DNA from: Closterium sp. Naga37s-1
Lineage: Eukaryota; Streptophyta; Zygnematophyceae; Desmidiales; Closteriaceae
Reading direction: 5' to 3'
Assembly (NCBI GenBank): GCA_947471745.1
Contig: CANJKZ010000404.1
Coordinates: 169,756 to 233,755 of the forward strand
DNA: 64,000 nt
The first letter of the stretch is position 1. The number at the start of each line of letters is the position of its first letter. The translations under genes were made by a program, and so were the position numbers. Shown here in pieces: positions 48,701 to 59,689 of this stretch. The notes under the pieces were generated by a model. That model was not told where the DNA came from and did no database searches. It worked only from the letters and a program-made list of their open reading frames with translations.

Positions 48701-51700
48701 GATGCCTGGTGTCCATCACTCCTCCCCATATCCACCTGCTGCTGCTGCTGCGCCTCCTCGTGTTCTAGCTTCTGCCGCGCTCTCCCGGACAGTGACGCCC
48801 ATGCCAGGTGTTCGTGCTGCAGCTACTCCCATGCCCGGCGTTCGCGCCACAGCAACGCCCATGCCTGGCGTGCACGACATGCCTGATGTGCGTGCCACAG
48901 CTACACCCATGCCCGGTGTGCGCGCCACAGCGACACCCATGCCCGGCATGGCTGGGGAGAGCAGCAGGCAGCAGCAGCAGCAGCAGCACGGGAGAGCTGC
49001 TGTCAGCAGGGGCCACTCGCGGGGAGCGACTGAGGGGGCTGCGTTTTACACCCCCGTTGAAGGGGCAACTGCGTTTTACGGCCCGCCAACTGAGCATGCG
49101 GCCTTCTTCGCCCCCCCTACTGACGGGGCTGCGTTTTACGCCCAAGCTGTGGGGCGCTCCCAGTCCCACAGGCACGCTGCAAGCCCCTCCCACTCGTATT
49201 ACAGGCAGGCTGTAAGTCACGGTCGCAGCCAGAGCCACGGCCCTAGGGGGTGGGCTGTCACTGACCCTCACGTTGCTGCTGCTGATCAAGCAGGGACGGA
49301 GAGCGGTTTGGAGGTGTGGCGTGCGGTCATGCAAGGGTATGGGGAAGGGGGTGTGGGAGGAGCAGAGGTGGGGTATGGGGAGCAGGGTGCGGGGACAGGG
49401 ATGGGGTATGCGGAAGGGGGTGTGGGCGCAGTGGCGATGGGGTATGGGGAGCAGGGTGCGGGGACAGGGATGGGGTATGGGGAGGGGGGTGGGGGAGCAG
49501 TGGGAATGGGGTATGGGGAGGGGGATAATGTGGGGGAAGCAGGGATTGAGTATGCGCTGGGAGGCAGTGAACAATCAGGAGCAGGGATAGCCTGTGGGCC
49601 GTGGCAGGAAGGGGGAGAGGGGGTTGTGGGGGGGAGTCAGAGGCTGGTGGTGGCGAGTGGGAGTGAGAGGGACGGCGATAGGAGCAGTGTGGGGGACAGG
49701 AGCAGTGTGGGGGATGGGAGCAGTGTGAGTGTGGGGGATAGCCTGGTGTCGCTTCTGAGAATTCTGAAAAACGAGGGGGAGGGCGATGGGAGCAGTGTGG
49801 CGGATAGTCTAGCAAGCAGCATGGATGGTGGTGGTGGTGGTGGTGGTGGTGGTGGTGGTGGGGGCATGCCGGGCATGGCTGATGGGAGGTCTGGTGGTAT
49901 GGGTGATGGGAGAATGAGTGTGGGTGATGGGCGTTCAGGGGCAGCTGATGCGAGGTTTGCGCATGCTCTCAGTCAGTCACTGGCACGGGCGGCTATGGGG
50001 AATCTAGAGTCAAGTCAGAAGCCGCTGCAACCACAGTCACAGTCACAGTCACAGTTACAGTCACAGTCACAGTCACAGTTACAGTCACAGTCACAGTTAC
50101 AGTCACAGTCTTGGACTCATCACTCAGTGGCAGCGGCTGTGGCTCGTGATGCTCTGGGAATGAGCTTTGATGGGGACGCGCGAAACCTCTCTCAATCCCA
50201 CGCTCACTCCCACTCCCACTCCCACTCCCATTCCCGATCTCACTCCCACGCCCACGCCCACGCCCACCCCCATAACCACGACAATCACCACGCGTACAAT
50301 TACCAGAGGCATTCGTTGCACCAGTCGGACACGGAGGGGGAGGAGGAAGGAGAGGCAATGCCATGGCTTCGTGTTAAGACCCGTGCCTCTCAGACGAGCT
50401 CTCGACATAGTGGGCAGTGGAGCAGGGAGCAGAGCGAGCAGCAGAGTGGACAGTGGGGCAGGCAGCAAAGCAGGCAGCAGAGCATGCAGCAGAGCACGGG
50501 CAGCATTAGCAGCCGGCATTCGAATGGGATGGAGAGTGTCCTCTGGGCCCCCACCACTGCAACCAGTTTCGGTGGCGCTGCTTCTGCTGGCGCTGGTACT
50601 GTTAGTGGTGTCACTCGTGGTGGTGGTGTCACTCGTGGTGGTGGTGTTGCTGCTGCTGGTGCAGCGGGGAGGAGAAGGAGAGGTTTTTCCCTGGGGTCAG
50701 GCTCAGAAGTCTCGTCCATCCGAAGCAGATCCCGAGGGAGGGGCGGGTCTCTTAGTGACGTGACCAGCCTGGGGATGAGCGAGGGGGAGGGAGCGAGTGA
50801 GGGAGTGAGTGAGGGAGTGAGTGAGGGGGAGAGTACTCGGTCTGTGGAGGCAGAGTTGGGAGATCTGATGGACGCTCTAGATGGGGAGCTGTCACCGTTC
50901 TGGACCGCTCATAACAGTGTGGGGAGCTTGGGGAGTGTTGGGGTAGGGAGGACTGGCAGCATTGGAAGCGTTGGGCTGGCCAGGACTGGGAGCTTTGGGA
51001 GTGTTGGGAGCGCAGGGAGGATGTTGAGGGGGAGTGTGGGGAGTTTTAGGTCGGTGAGGGAGGAGCGGGAGGCAGGAAGGGGAGGAGAGGAGGGTGAGGA
51101 GGAGAGGGAAGCGAGGATGGATGTGTGGAGAGAGGTGATGGGGAATTACTGGGAGTTGAGAGGGGCGGGCGCGTTCGGGTATAGACATGCCGACAGACAT
51201 GCAGAGAGACGTGAGGATAAACATGAGGACAGGGATGAGGGGATAGATGAGGAGGGCATGCGTGTGAACGGCAAGGTGGATACGTGTAAGGGGGAAGATG
51301 GTCGGGTGGGTGGTGCATCACAAGACTCAGTGATGCTATTGTATGATGGTTTGGGTGAGAGTGTGAGTGGCAAGGTTGGGGAAGCGGAGGATGAGGAAGA
51401 GGAGGAGGAGGGTGGTTTGGGGGTTGAGGGTAGGGAGGACGGGCATGAGGAGGAGGAGGAGGAGGAGGATGAGGAGGAGGATGGGAGGGTGGTTGTGGTG
51501 TTCAAAACGGCAACCAGAGCTGCTGAGATCCACGTGGAGGAGAGGGATAGGGGCAGTGCGGATCTTTCTGCTGGTGTGGCAAGCGATGCTGATGTGGCGA
51601 GTGATTTGAGTGAGCACGTGCTGTACAATGCTGAAGATGATGTGGCAGGTGCTGGTATTGTGACACGTGGGATTAGCACACAGGAGGAAAGTGGAGAGTG

Positions 51701-54700
51701 GGAGGAGTCAAGAGATTTGGAGCAGGAGAGGGAGACAGTGGGGGGAGTGGAGGATGAGGGGGAGAGGGCGGTGAGTGGAAAGGCAATAGCAGAATTTGAA
51801 AGTATTGGTGGTGAGGATGATGGTGCAGCATCTGATGTCTTATCTGATGGGGTACACGATAGTGAGGAGAATGATGATTTGGGGGACATGCATGGTAGTA
51901 GTGTGCATGAGGATCAAGAGACGGAGGAGGAAGGGGTAGAAGAAGAGGAGGAGGAGGAGGAGGAGGAAGAGGAGGAGGATGAGAGGGTGGTTGTGGTGTT
52001 TAAGACAGCAACCAAGGGGAAAGCGGATGAAGAGGAAGAGGAGATGGTGGGAGAGTCTACGACTGAGCATGGGTCACTGACTGAGAACCCTCTTGATACG
52101 GATACCGAGGATGTTGATAATGAGTATGAGGAAAACGAGAGGGTGGTTGTGGTGTTTAACCGGCCAAGGACTGGCGAGAAGAGGGAGGAGGGGGATGGAG
52201 GAGGGGAGGAGGATGAGGGGGAGGATGAAGATGATATGTTGTTAGGTAGTGTGGTTGGGGATGCGATTCAGACAGGAAGTCAAATGGCCAGCCAGACAGG
52301 CAGCTATGTGGGCGAGGAGGAGGGTTGGGAGGCCGGAGAAGAGGAAGAGGAAATTGCTGGTCGTAGTGAGGAGGGGAGTTTGGAGGATGGGGAGAGGGTG
52401 GTTGTTGTGTTCAAGAAGGCGACACATGCTGAGAAGGACGAGGAAGAGGAGGAGGAGGTAGAGGTGGAGGAGATAGAGAAGGAGGTGGAGGAGGAGGACG
52501 AAGCAGAGCACGAGATTGCTGGTATTAGCGAAGATGGGAGTTTGGAGGATGGGGAGAGGGTGGTAGTAGTGTTTAAGAAGGCGACACATGCTGTGGAGGA
52601 GGAGGAGGATGGAACAGAGGAGGAAGAGGTGGAGGAGGAGGAAGTAGAGGAGGAGGTTGCTGGTATTAGCGAGGAGGGGAGTCTGGAGGATGGAGAGAGA
52701 GTGGTGGTCGTGTTTAAGAAGGCGACACATGCTGCGAAGGACGAGGAGGAGGAGGATGAAGAGGAGGTGGGAGAGGGACGAAGGGTGGAAGAGGAAATCA
52801 GTGAGGAGGGGAGTGAGGGGCTGAGGGAGGAGGCAAGGAAGCATGAAGACGAGCATGAGGAGGAGGAAGAGGGGGAGGAAAAGGAGGAAGAGGAGGAAGA
52901 GGAGGATGAGGAGCAGGAGGAGGAAGGGTATGAGGAGGAGGATGAGGAGGATGGGGAGAAGAGGAAGGAGATTGAGCGGTGGATAGAGGTGGCAGAGAGG
53001 GAATTGGCACAGCCAAGCCCGCAAGGGGGAGTCAGCAGTAGGCGTAGTGGCAGCGGGGTGAGCAGTATTGATCTGAGCTTTAGTGTCGACCTGAGCAGAA
53101 GCAGGAGCAGAAGCAGAAGCAGAAGCAGGAGCGGGAGCGATAGTGGGAGTAGGAACGAAAGTGGGAGCAGTGGGAGTGGAAGTGGGAGCGAGGGGAGTGA
53201 GAGTGGGACAGAGGCGAGTGGGAGTGAGAGAGTCAGGGTGAGGAGGGAGAGGAGTGAGGCGAGTGAGGAGGGGTCACAGGGAGAAAGCCTTGGGAGCAGC
53301 ATCAGCAGTGGCAAACGCAGAGACAGGAGACATTTGAGCCACAGCAGAAGCAGAAGCAGAAGCAGACACAGCAGCAGACACAGCAGCAGACACAGCAGCA
53401 GACACAGCAGCAGACACAGCGGCAGACACAGCGGCAGACACAGCAGCAGACACAGCAGCAGACACAGCAGCAGACACAGCAGCAGACATAGCAGCAGACA
53501 CAGCAGTAGACATAGCAGTAGGAGCAGGAGTGCGAGGAGGAGGAGTCACAGCAGCGGTCCAAGCAGTAGGAGCAGAGATGAGAGTGTGGCGAGGGAGAGC
53601 GTGGCTGAGAGTGTGAGTGAGGGACTGAGCTTGGAAGGGAGTGAGAGGAGGGTTAGGAGGGGGAGTGTGAGTAGGGATGGCAGCAAGCGGTCGGGGAGGA
53701 GCAGTGTGAGTGAGCAAGAAGGTGACCATCTGGTTGAGAGAGAGGTAGAGACAGCAAGTGTTGGCGGGAGTGAGAAAGCGAGTGAGGAAGGGAGTGAGGG
53801 TGAGAGAGGGAGCTTGAGCAAGAGTGATAGTGGCAGTTGGAGTGAGAAGAGGAGCAAGCACAGTGCCACCGGCACTGCTACCGAAAGTGCTACAAGCAGT
53901 GTTACTGGCAGTGTCAAAAGCAGCGCTGCTGACAGTGCTGCAGGTGGTAGGAGTCAGAGTGGGATCGAACGAGCGAGCGAGCAAGCCAACAGCATGAGGA
54001 GCAGCTCTGATAGCAGTGGCGTGAGAGAGAGGAGTGGCAGTGAGCGTGAGAGAGTGGTGGAGACTTTGAGTGAGCATGAGAGTGTGCATGAGAGTGTGGG
54101 GAGGAGTGTGAGTGATAATGAGAGTGAGCATGTTAGTGATCGTGAGAGTGAAATGCGTAGTAAGAGCGAGAGTGATGGGGAAAGTGTGACCCTTAGTGAA
54201 AACGAGGGGAGTGGAAAAGATAGTGTGAGTGGAAGTCACAGCGAAGGCAGTAGTGCGAAGGATGACACTGAGAGTGTAGCGAGTGAGGGTGTGAGTGAGG
54301 CAGCGAGTGAGGGAGTGAGTGAGGGGATGAGTGAGGGAGGGAGTGAGAGTCCCAGAAGCAGCAGAAGCCATAGCAAATACAGCAGCACGAGTTCCAAACA
54401 TAGCAGTGCAGTGAGTGTAAGCAGTAGCGTGCACAGCCAACAGAGCAGCATTGACAGTCAGCGCAGCAGCTCGCACAGTCAGCGCAGCAGCTCGCACAGT
54501 CAGCGCAGCAGCTCGCACAGTCAGCGCAGCAGCTCGCACAGTCAGCGCAGCAGCTCGCACAGTCAGCACAGCAGCACACACAGCAGGAGTGCAAGCAGCC
54601 ATGCTCGCAGCAGTAGCAGCAAAAGTGATGCGTTCAGTGCTGCAAAGAGCGAGGAGACATCTGCTAGTGAGCGTTCTGAGATGACTCAGGACTCGCTCAG

Positions 54701-57700
54701 TGGAGCGAGTGGGGATAATTCAGCCGCTGTGGGCAGAGTTGGTAGCACAACAGGCAGTTTGAGTGGCAGCGAGAGCAAGCACAGCAGGGGCAGTAGTGTA
54801 AGCAGGGGGAGCAGTGTAAGCAAGGGGAGCAGTGTCAGCAAGAAAAGCAAGGGGAAGAGCAGGGAGAGCAGTGTTAGCAAGGAAAGCAGGAGGAGCAGTG
54901 TCAGCAGCCCTAGGTCGGATGGGGACAGCTATGACGGTGGTTCGGGGAGTGGTGCGAGTGATAGGGAGGAAGAGAGGATGAGTGGGGAAATGGAGGAGAG
55001 TGGGGTAGTGGAGGAGAGTTGGGTAGTGGAGGAGAGTGGAGTAGTGGAGAGTGGGGTAATGGAGAGTGGAGTAGTGGAAAGTGGTGCAATGGAGAGCTGG
55101 AGTGGTGTGGAGGGGTTAAGTGACGTGGAGCAAGGGAGCGAGGACCAAGAGGCTCAAGAAAACGGGAGTGAGGAGCGAGGGATGGAAGGGCAGGAGAGTG
55201 AGAAACGAGAGGCTGGAGAGCAGGAGCGTGAGGAAGATGGTGTGGATGTGTGGAGCAGTGAGAGTGACGCATGGCCTGAGGCAGAGGGAGAGGCAGAGGC
55301 AGAGGAGAAGGAAGAAGAAGGAATAGCACCAGCACCCGAGACCGTGAGTGGCGATGGTGCAAGGAGTGTTGTGGAGAGTGATGGGGAGGAGGATGGGACA
55401 AGCTGGGTTACCAGCATCGTATCCCCTCTGCAGCAGGTGACGATGGCCTCTGAACACGTGGCGGATCCTGATTGGTCGGAGGAGCTGGCAGAGGAGCAGC
55501 AGGTGGTGCAGGTGCGGGAAGAAGAGGGTCAGGTGGATGATCAGGTGAATGCTCAGGTAGTTGAGCAAACAGGTGAGCAGCAGCAGCAACAGGATGAAGG
55601 GAAGGTAGCAGCAGCAGCAGCAGCAGCAGCAGGCAGAGCGATGGCTGCGAATGTGGCGGGGGTGGGCAATGATGGGATGGGTACTTCAGCAGCAGGCGAC
55701 GATGGGGCAATGAGGCAGATTGGCGAGGATGCGTATGTTTATGACATGGGTGATGGCGTGGGAGCATGTGAGGAGCTGGATTGGAGCAGAGATGTGGGTG
55801 ATGGGGGGGTGGGAGTACAGGGGTGGTCAAGTGAGTGGACTAGGGAGAGTGAGGTGTGGGATGTGGGTGGAACGAGGGATGGGGGCGAGGTGCTGGGGGC
55901 GAGTGGTGTGAGAGCAGGCGGTCCTTTTGCCAGTGTTGCTGCCAGTGTTGCTGTCAAGTTGGACGGGCGGAGTGAGGAGGGGAGAGAGGAGATAAGGGAG
56001 GAGAAAGAGGTGATGGTGGAGGAGAGAGAGGAGATAGTGGATGAGAGGGAGGAGATAGTGGATGAGAGAGAGGAGAGAGGGGGCGAGAGAGAGGGGAGCA
56101 AAGAGAGAGAGGAGGAGAAGGGGCTGAGAGAGGAGAGAGAAGACGAGGAAGAAAAGGGAGCAAAGGACAAGGAGGAGGAGGATGTGGAGAGGGAGGCGGA
56201 GGTAGAGAGGGAGGAGGAGGAGGTTGAGAGCGAGGAGGTAGAGAGGGAGGACGAGGAGGTGGAGAGAGAGGAGGAGGAGGTTGAGAGCGAGGAGGAGGAC
56301 GTGGTGGAGCAAGAGAGAGATGAGGAGAGGGAGGAGGAGGAGGAGGTAGAGAGCGAGGAGGAGGAGGAGGAAGGGGGAGAGGGAGAGGAGGAGGGGGAGG
56401 ACGAGTGGAGTGACATGAGCGAGGAGGAGTGGAGCAGCATGGAGCTAGCAGCCACCCAGTCCCCCTTCCCCGCCGCCTCCCCTCTCCCCTCTGCCAGCCC
56501 CTATGCCGCTCTCTCTCCGTTGCCCTCCGCCACTCCAACGAGTGCAGGCGTAGGTGTGCCTCTGGATAGTGCAGCTGTCAGTCTAGCACTGCAGCAACAG
56601 CAGGAGATGCAGCAGCAGCAGCAGGAGCAGGAGGGGCGGGAGGCGCAGGAGAAGCAAGGAGAGGAGGAGATGAAAGGGGGACAGGAGGGGCAGGATGCGG
56701 AGAAAAGATCTGAGGTGGATTCCGGGGAGGAAGAGACGGAGGGGCAGGAGGTTGAGGAGAACGTAAGGGATGAGGGGCGTGAGGGGCTTGAAGGGAAGGG
56801 AGAGCGTGAAGGGTTTCAACGGCCGCACAGCCCATTCTCGTTTGCCTCTGGCAGCGAGTCTTTGGCACTGCCGCTCGCCAGCCCTGCTGCGCTGCCTCAC
56901 GATCGAACCACTGGAGGCGTTGGGTCATGGGCAGAAGAGGAAGAGGTTCCGAGGTACCAGAAGAGCCCCCTCATTCTCGGAGGCTCTTTTGGTACCTCTC
57001 CCGCTTCTCAACACACTCCTGCTCTCACCGCTTCTCAACACACTCCTGCTCTCACCGCTTCTCAACACACTCCTGCTCTCACCGCTTCTCAACACACTCC
57101 TGCTCTCACCGCTTCTCAACACACTCCTGCTCTCACCGCTTCTCAACACACTCCTGCTCTCACCGCTTCTCAACACACTCCTGCTCTCACCGCTTCTCAA
57201 CACACTCCTGCTCTCACCGCTTCTCAACACACTCCTGCTCTCACCGCTTCTCAACACACTCCTGCTCTCACCGCTTCTCAACACACTCCTGCTCTCACCG
57301 CTTCTGCTGCTGTGCCACACTCCGTTGCTGCTGCTGCCATCCCTGCTGACGTGGCACGTGCTGGGCCGGAGGCTGCAAGTCCATCTGAGAGGCCGGTTTT
57401 GGAGTTACGGTCGGTTCCCGCTAGCAGCTCACCTGACAGGGCACCTGACACAGCACCTGATAGAGCACCCAATTCGGCACCTGCTGCGGCACCTGTTGCG
57501 GCACCTGCTGCGGCACCTGATATGGCACCTGACATGGCACCTGATACAGCACCTGATTTGGCATCTGTTACAGCACCTGACACAGCAGCTGATGTGGAAC
57601 CTGATGTTGCACCTGATGCAGCACCTGATGTGGAACCTGATATGGTACCTGGGAAAAGCCCTGCCTCTGTTGAGGTGCTTCCTTCAGGTGCTGTCTCTGT

Positions 57701-57869
57701 CGTGTTGCCGTCAGGTGCTGTTTCCGTTGTGCTACCTTCAGGTGCCGTGTCTGTCATGTTGCCGTCAGGTTCTGTCACTGTTGCACTTCCTTCAGGTGCT
57801 GTCTCTGTTGGTTCAGGTGCCAGCCCTGATTCGCCTGAGACTGCGGGAGAGAAGAATGGATCAAAGTGA
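30758..57869 (+). CDS. Giant NAP/SET-domain protein with huge acidic Ser/Glu-rich arms
   Basis: I model nine exons: 30758-30824, 30957-31042, 31447-44097, 44512-44583, 44791-44844, 45074-45138, 45383-45575, 45900-45946 and 46175-57869. All introns are GT-AG and all phases close, giving about 8,309 residues. At about 4251-4431 lies a NAP/SET core, the histone-chaperone fold: [62 protein letters not shown] and LLRWYTV followed by an acidic run, all in SET/NRP order (FW..F..H, F.F..NPYF.N..L.K.F, I.W..G..LTKR, SFFTWF). Usual family length is 220-400 residues, with an acidic tail. The long dimerisation helix normally before the core is not recognisable. Both arms are acidic, Ser/Gly-rich, with coding-type repeats. 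The start ATG at 30758 fits the phase, but an earlier one is possible. TGA at 57867 may not be the true end. Confidence 0.8.
31004..31174 (+). repeat. Repeat of exon 2 end and donor in intron 2 of the NAP gene
   Basis: The exon 2 end [12 protein letters not shown] (donor GT at 31043) recurs 132 bp later as [12 protein letters not shown] with the same GTGCGCTGCTGGGG donor (GT at 31175). The copy 31139-31174 is 36 bp, open and preceded by AG, so it could be included as a 12-codon cassette, though the acceptor is weak. Confidence 0.75.
32698..32757 (+). repeat. CAG/poly-Gln run in the N-terminal arm
   Basis: A CAG-rich trinucleotide tract in exon 3 encoding Gln-rich sequence ([18 protein letters not shown]). 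Confidence 0.85.
35219..35530 (+). repeat. Poly-Glu tract in the N-terminal arm
   Basis: Purine-only GAG/GAA repeats in exon 3 encode about 100 residues that are mostly Glu with interspersed Ser. An uninterrupted run of more than 20 Glu lies near 35450-35510. Such tracts are typical of histone-chaperone acidic tails, but this one lies some 2,900 residues before the NAP core. Confidence 0.85.
39748..39831 (+). repeat. GAGGGG hexamer microsatellite (Gly-Glu repeat)
   Basis: Fourteen perfect hexamers in exon 3, encoding (Glu-Gly)n. G-rich on the coding strand, so a candidate for G-quadruplex formation and slippage. Confidence 0.9.
41142..41305 (+). repeat. 12-bp PVAP coding repeat
   Basis: About thirteen units of CCAGTAGCACCT and variants in exon 3, encoding PVAP. 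It forms a Pro/Ala-rich, uncharged island inside the acidic N-terminal arm. Confidence 0.88.
44041..44383 (+). repeat. 143-bp triplication of exon 3 end and donor before the NAP core
   Basis: The end of exon 3 ([16 protein letters not shown], donor at 44098) and about 90 bp of intron are repeated twice more, each shift exactly 143 bp (CTGCAGAGCC at 44068, 44211 and 44354). Copy 2 forms a possible cassette of 51 bp (44190-44240) in phase 0 with its own AG and GTGAGTG. Copy 3 keeps the coding part, but its donor has changed to GTGCCA. Part of the NAP core could therefore be included twice. Confidence 0.9.
44047..46234 (+). other. NAP/SET core domain, spread over seven exons
   Basis: The only part of the giant protein with a recognisable fold. 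From the end of exon 3 to the start of exon 9: [78 protein letters not shown], a Gly-rich loop, [27 protein letters not shown] and [15 protein letters not shown]. The DLTKR segment and WYTV before acidic residues are nearest to SET/NRP proteins. With conventional introns, these six boundaries all close in phase, which argues against chance. Confidence 0.85.
45777..45946 (+). repeat. Tandem copies of NAP exon 8
   Basis: CATCAG acceptor plus [12 protein letters not shown] occurs at 45777-45810 and again at 45900-45946, offset 123 bp. Only the second is followed by a usable donor (GTGAGT at 45947) and closes the phase with exon 9; the first runs on without a donor. Confidence 0.85.
46765..46860 (+). 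repeat. 21-bp coding repeat (AEIEGVG)
   Basis: Five copies of a 21-bp unit GCGGAGATTGAGGGTGTGGGG in exon 9, encoding AEIEGVG. Confidence 0.85.
47860..48960 (+). repeat. Array of about fifteen TPMPG motifs in the C-terminal arm
   Basis: In exon 9 the motif (S)R-x-x-TPMPG[VIL] recurs about fifteen times ([30 protein letters not shown] and so on). The spacers are Pro/Ala-rich and shorten from about 30 residues to 10 or fewer toward the end. The motif is kept while the spacers differ in sequence and length, unlike a simple minisatellite. It has the form of a proline-directed phosphorylation site or a short ligand motif. Confidence 0.75.
51478..52740 (+). repeat. Six RVVVVF motifs in acidic context
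   Basis: In exon 9, RVVVVFK(T/K)AT or RVVVVFNRP occurs near 51487, 51985, 52140, 52394, 52560 and 52700, each after an acidic stretch and mostly as [10 protein letters not shown] relative, [14 protein letters not shown], lies in the N-terminal arm near 35810. Four hydrophobic residues flanked by acidic residues match the general form of a SUMO-interacting motif. The last three units ([17 protein letters not shown]) are recent repeats of about 140-165 bp. Confidence 0.75.
53338..53530 (+). repeat. Arg-Ser/His-Ser-rich repeat
   Basis: A 12-bp repeat based on AGACACAGCAGC in exon 9 gives [12 protein letters not shown] and RSRSRS sequence. It forms a basic, RS-domain-like island of about 80 residues with flanks inside an otherwise acidic arm. 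Confidence 0.8.
57001..57305 (+). repeat. 27-bp coding repeat (HTPALTASQ), 11 units
   Basis: Eleven near-identical 27-bp units encode HTPALTASQ in exon 9. Homogeneity points to recent expansion. Confidence 0.92.
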
Positions 57870-58009
57870 GTGGCAAGATTTGAGGGGGATAGAGATGGAG
57901 GAGGGGAGAGATGGAAGCGGGAGGAGTGAGAGTGATGGGGAGAGGAGCGATGGGAAGGAAGGAAAAGAGAGTGAGGGAGAGAGTGAGAAATGGGAGGAGT
58001 CAGAAGAGT

Positions 58010-58605
58010 GGAGTGATGCAGGTGATGCGGTAAACAGCGATGCTGGCGATGCGGTAACCAGTGAAGCTGGTGATGTGGTAACCAGTGAAGCTGGTGATGT
58101 GGTAACCAGTGAAGCTGGTGATGTGGTAATCAGTGATGCTGGTGATGCGGTATCCAGTAATGCTGGCGATGTGGTAACCAGCGATGCTGTGGATGTGGTA
58201 ACCAGTGAAGCTGGTGATGTGGTAACCAGTGACGCTGGTGATGTGGTAACCAGTGAAGCTGGTGATGTGGTAATCAGTGATGCTGGTGATGCGGTATCCA
58301 GTAATGCTGGCGATGTGGTAACCAGCGATGCTGGTGATGTGGTAACCAGTGATGCTGGTGATGTGGTAACCAGTGATGCTGGCGATGTGGTAACCAGTGA
58401 TGCTGGTGATGTGGTAACCAGTGATGCTGGCGATGTGGTAACCAGTGATGCTGGTGATGTGGTAACCAGTGATGCTGGCGATGTGGTAACCAGTGATGCT
58501 GGTGATGTGGTAACCAGTGATGCTGGCGATGTGGTAACCAGTGATGCTGGTGATGTGGTAACCAGTGATGCTGGTGATGTGGTAACCAGTGATGCTGGCG
58601 ATGCA
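58010..58605 (+). repeat. 24-bp coding repeat (DAGDVVTS), about 25 units
   Basis: About twenty-five units of GATGCTGGTGATGTGGTAACCAGT and variants (GAAGCTGG, GCGGTATCC). A three-unit block (58057-58170) recurs at 58201-58310, showing block duplication. Confidence 0.92.
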
Positions 58606-59689
58606 AGAGCAGAAGAAGTGGAATCGATGGCCCTTGGCGATTCAGGTGGCCGAACTCAAGAGCAAGGCACGGTAGCAGAGGAAGAGGATGCAATGGCCTT
58701 GGAAAATGCAGACGGCAGAATGCAAGAGCAAGGCTCGGTAGCAAGTGCAATCAATGCAGAGGAAATGGAATCAATGGAGCCTCCGGTAACGCTCATGGCC
58801 CAGAGGACGTTGCCTGCAGTCTCTACTCCGGCTGTGGGAGGAGTGGTGGTAGCACAGGCTGATGAGCTGGCGACAGTCGCTGTACTGGCTGTGGCAGGCG
58901 TGTCAGAAGCACAGGCGAGGTTTGAGTCGAATCAAGTGTTGGCTGTGGGAGGTGTGGTGGTAGCAGCACAGGCGGATGGGCTGGTGGCAGGAAGTGACTG
59001 GGAGAGCGAGGAGTGGAGTGATGTGGGGTCCGGTGTGGGTGAGTGGGAGGAGGATGATGTGGGGTCTGGAGGTGTAGAGGGAGAGAGTGAGGGAGGGAGT
59101 GAGGGGGTTGGCGAGGTGGATGGAGAGAGTGAGGGTAAGGTGGAGGACAGAGAGAATCGGGAGGGTGAAGGTAGTGAGGGAGAGGAGATTGGGACGGTGG
59201 GGGAGGAGGTTGGAATGGGGAGAGAGGAGGACGAAGATGGAAAGAATGAGGAGGCTGGAAGAGTGGGGGAGGAGGAGGGAGAGGATAAGGAGAGAGAGGG
59301 AAAAGAGGGTCTGCAAGGAAGCAGCACAGCAGCAGCAGGAAACATGGAAGGGGAGGTGAATCTGCCAGTTGGTGAGAGTGAGGAGCATGTGGGCAGGGAA
59401 GAGGGGCAGGAGGAGGAGAAAGAGGAGCAGGAGGAGAAGAAAGAGTGGGGGGAGAGGGAGGAGGAGAAGGAGGAGGAGAAGGAGGAGAGGGAGGACGAGT
59501 GGGAGGAGAGGGAGGCGGAGGTGAGATCGGAGGAGGAGAGGGAAGAGGATGGGGAGAGGGAGCAGCAGGGACGTGAGGAAGTGGAGAATTTGCACAGAGA
59601 GGAACTGACCGAGGGTGTAGCTGAAGGAGGGAGGGTGGAGGAGGAAGAGGACAGGATGGTGAGAGTTGATGCGGGAGTGGATGAGGGAG

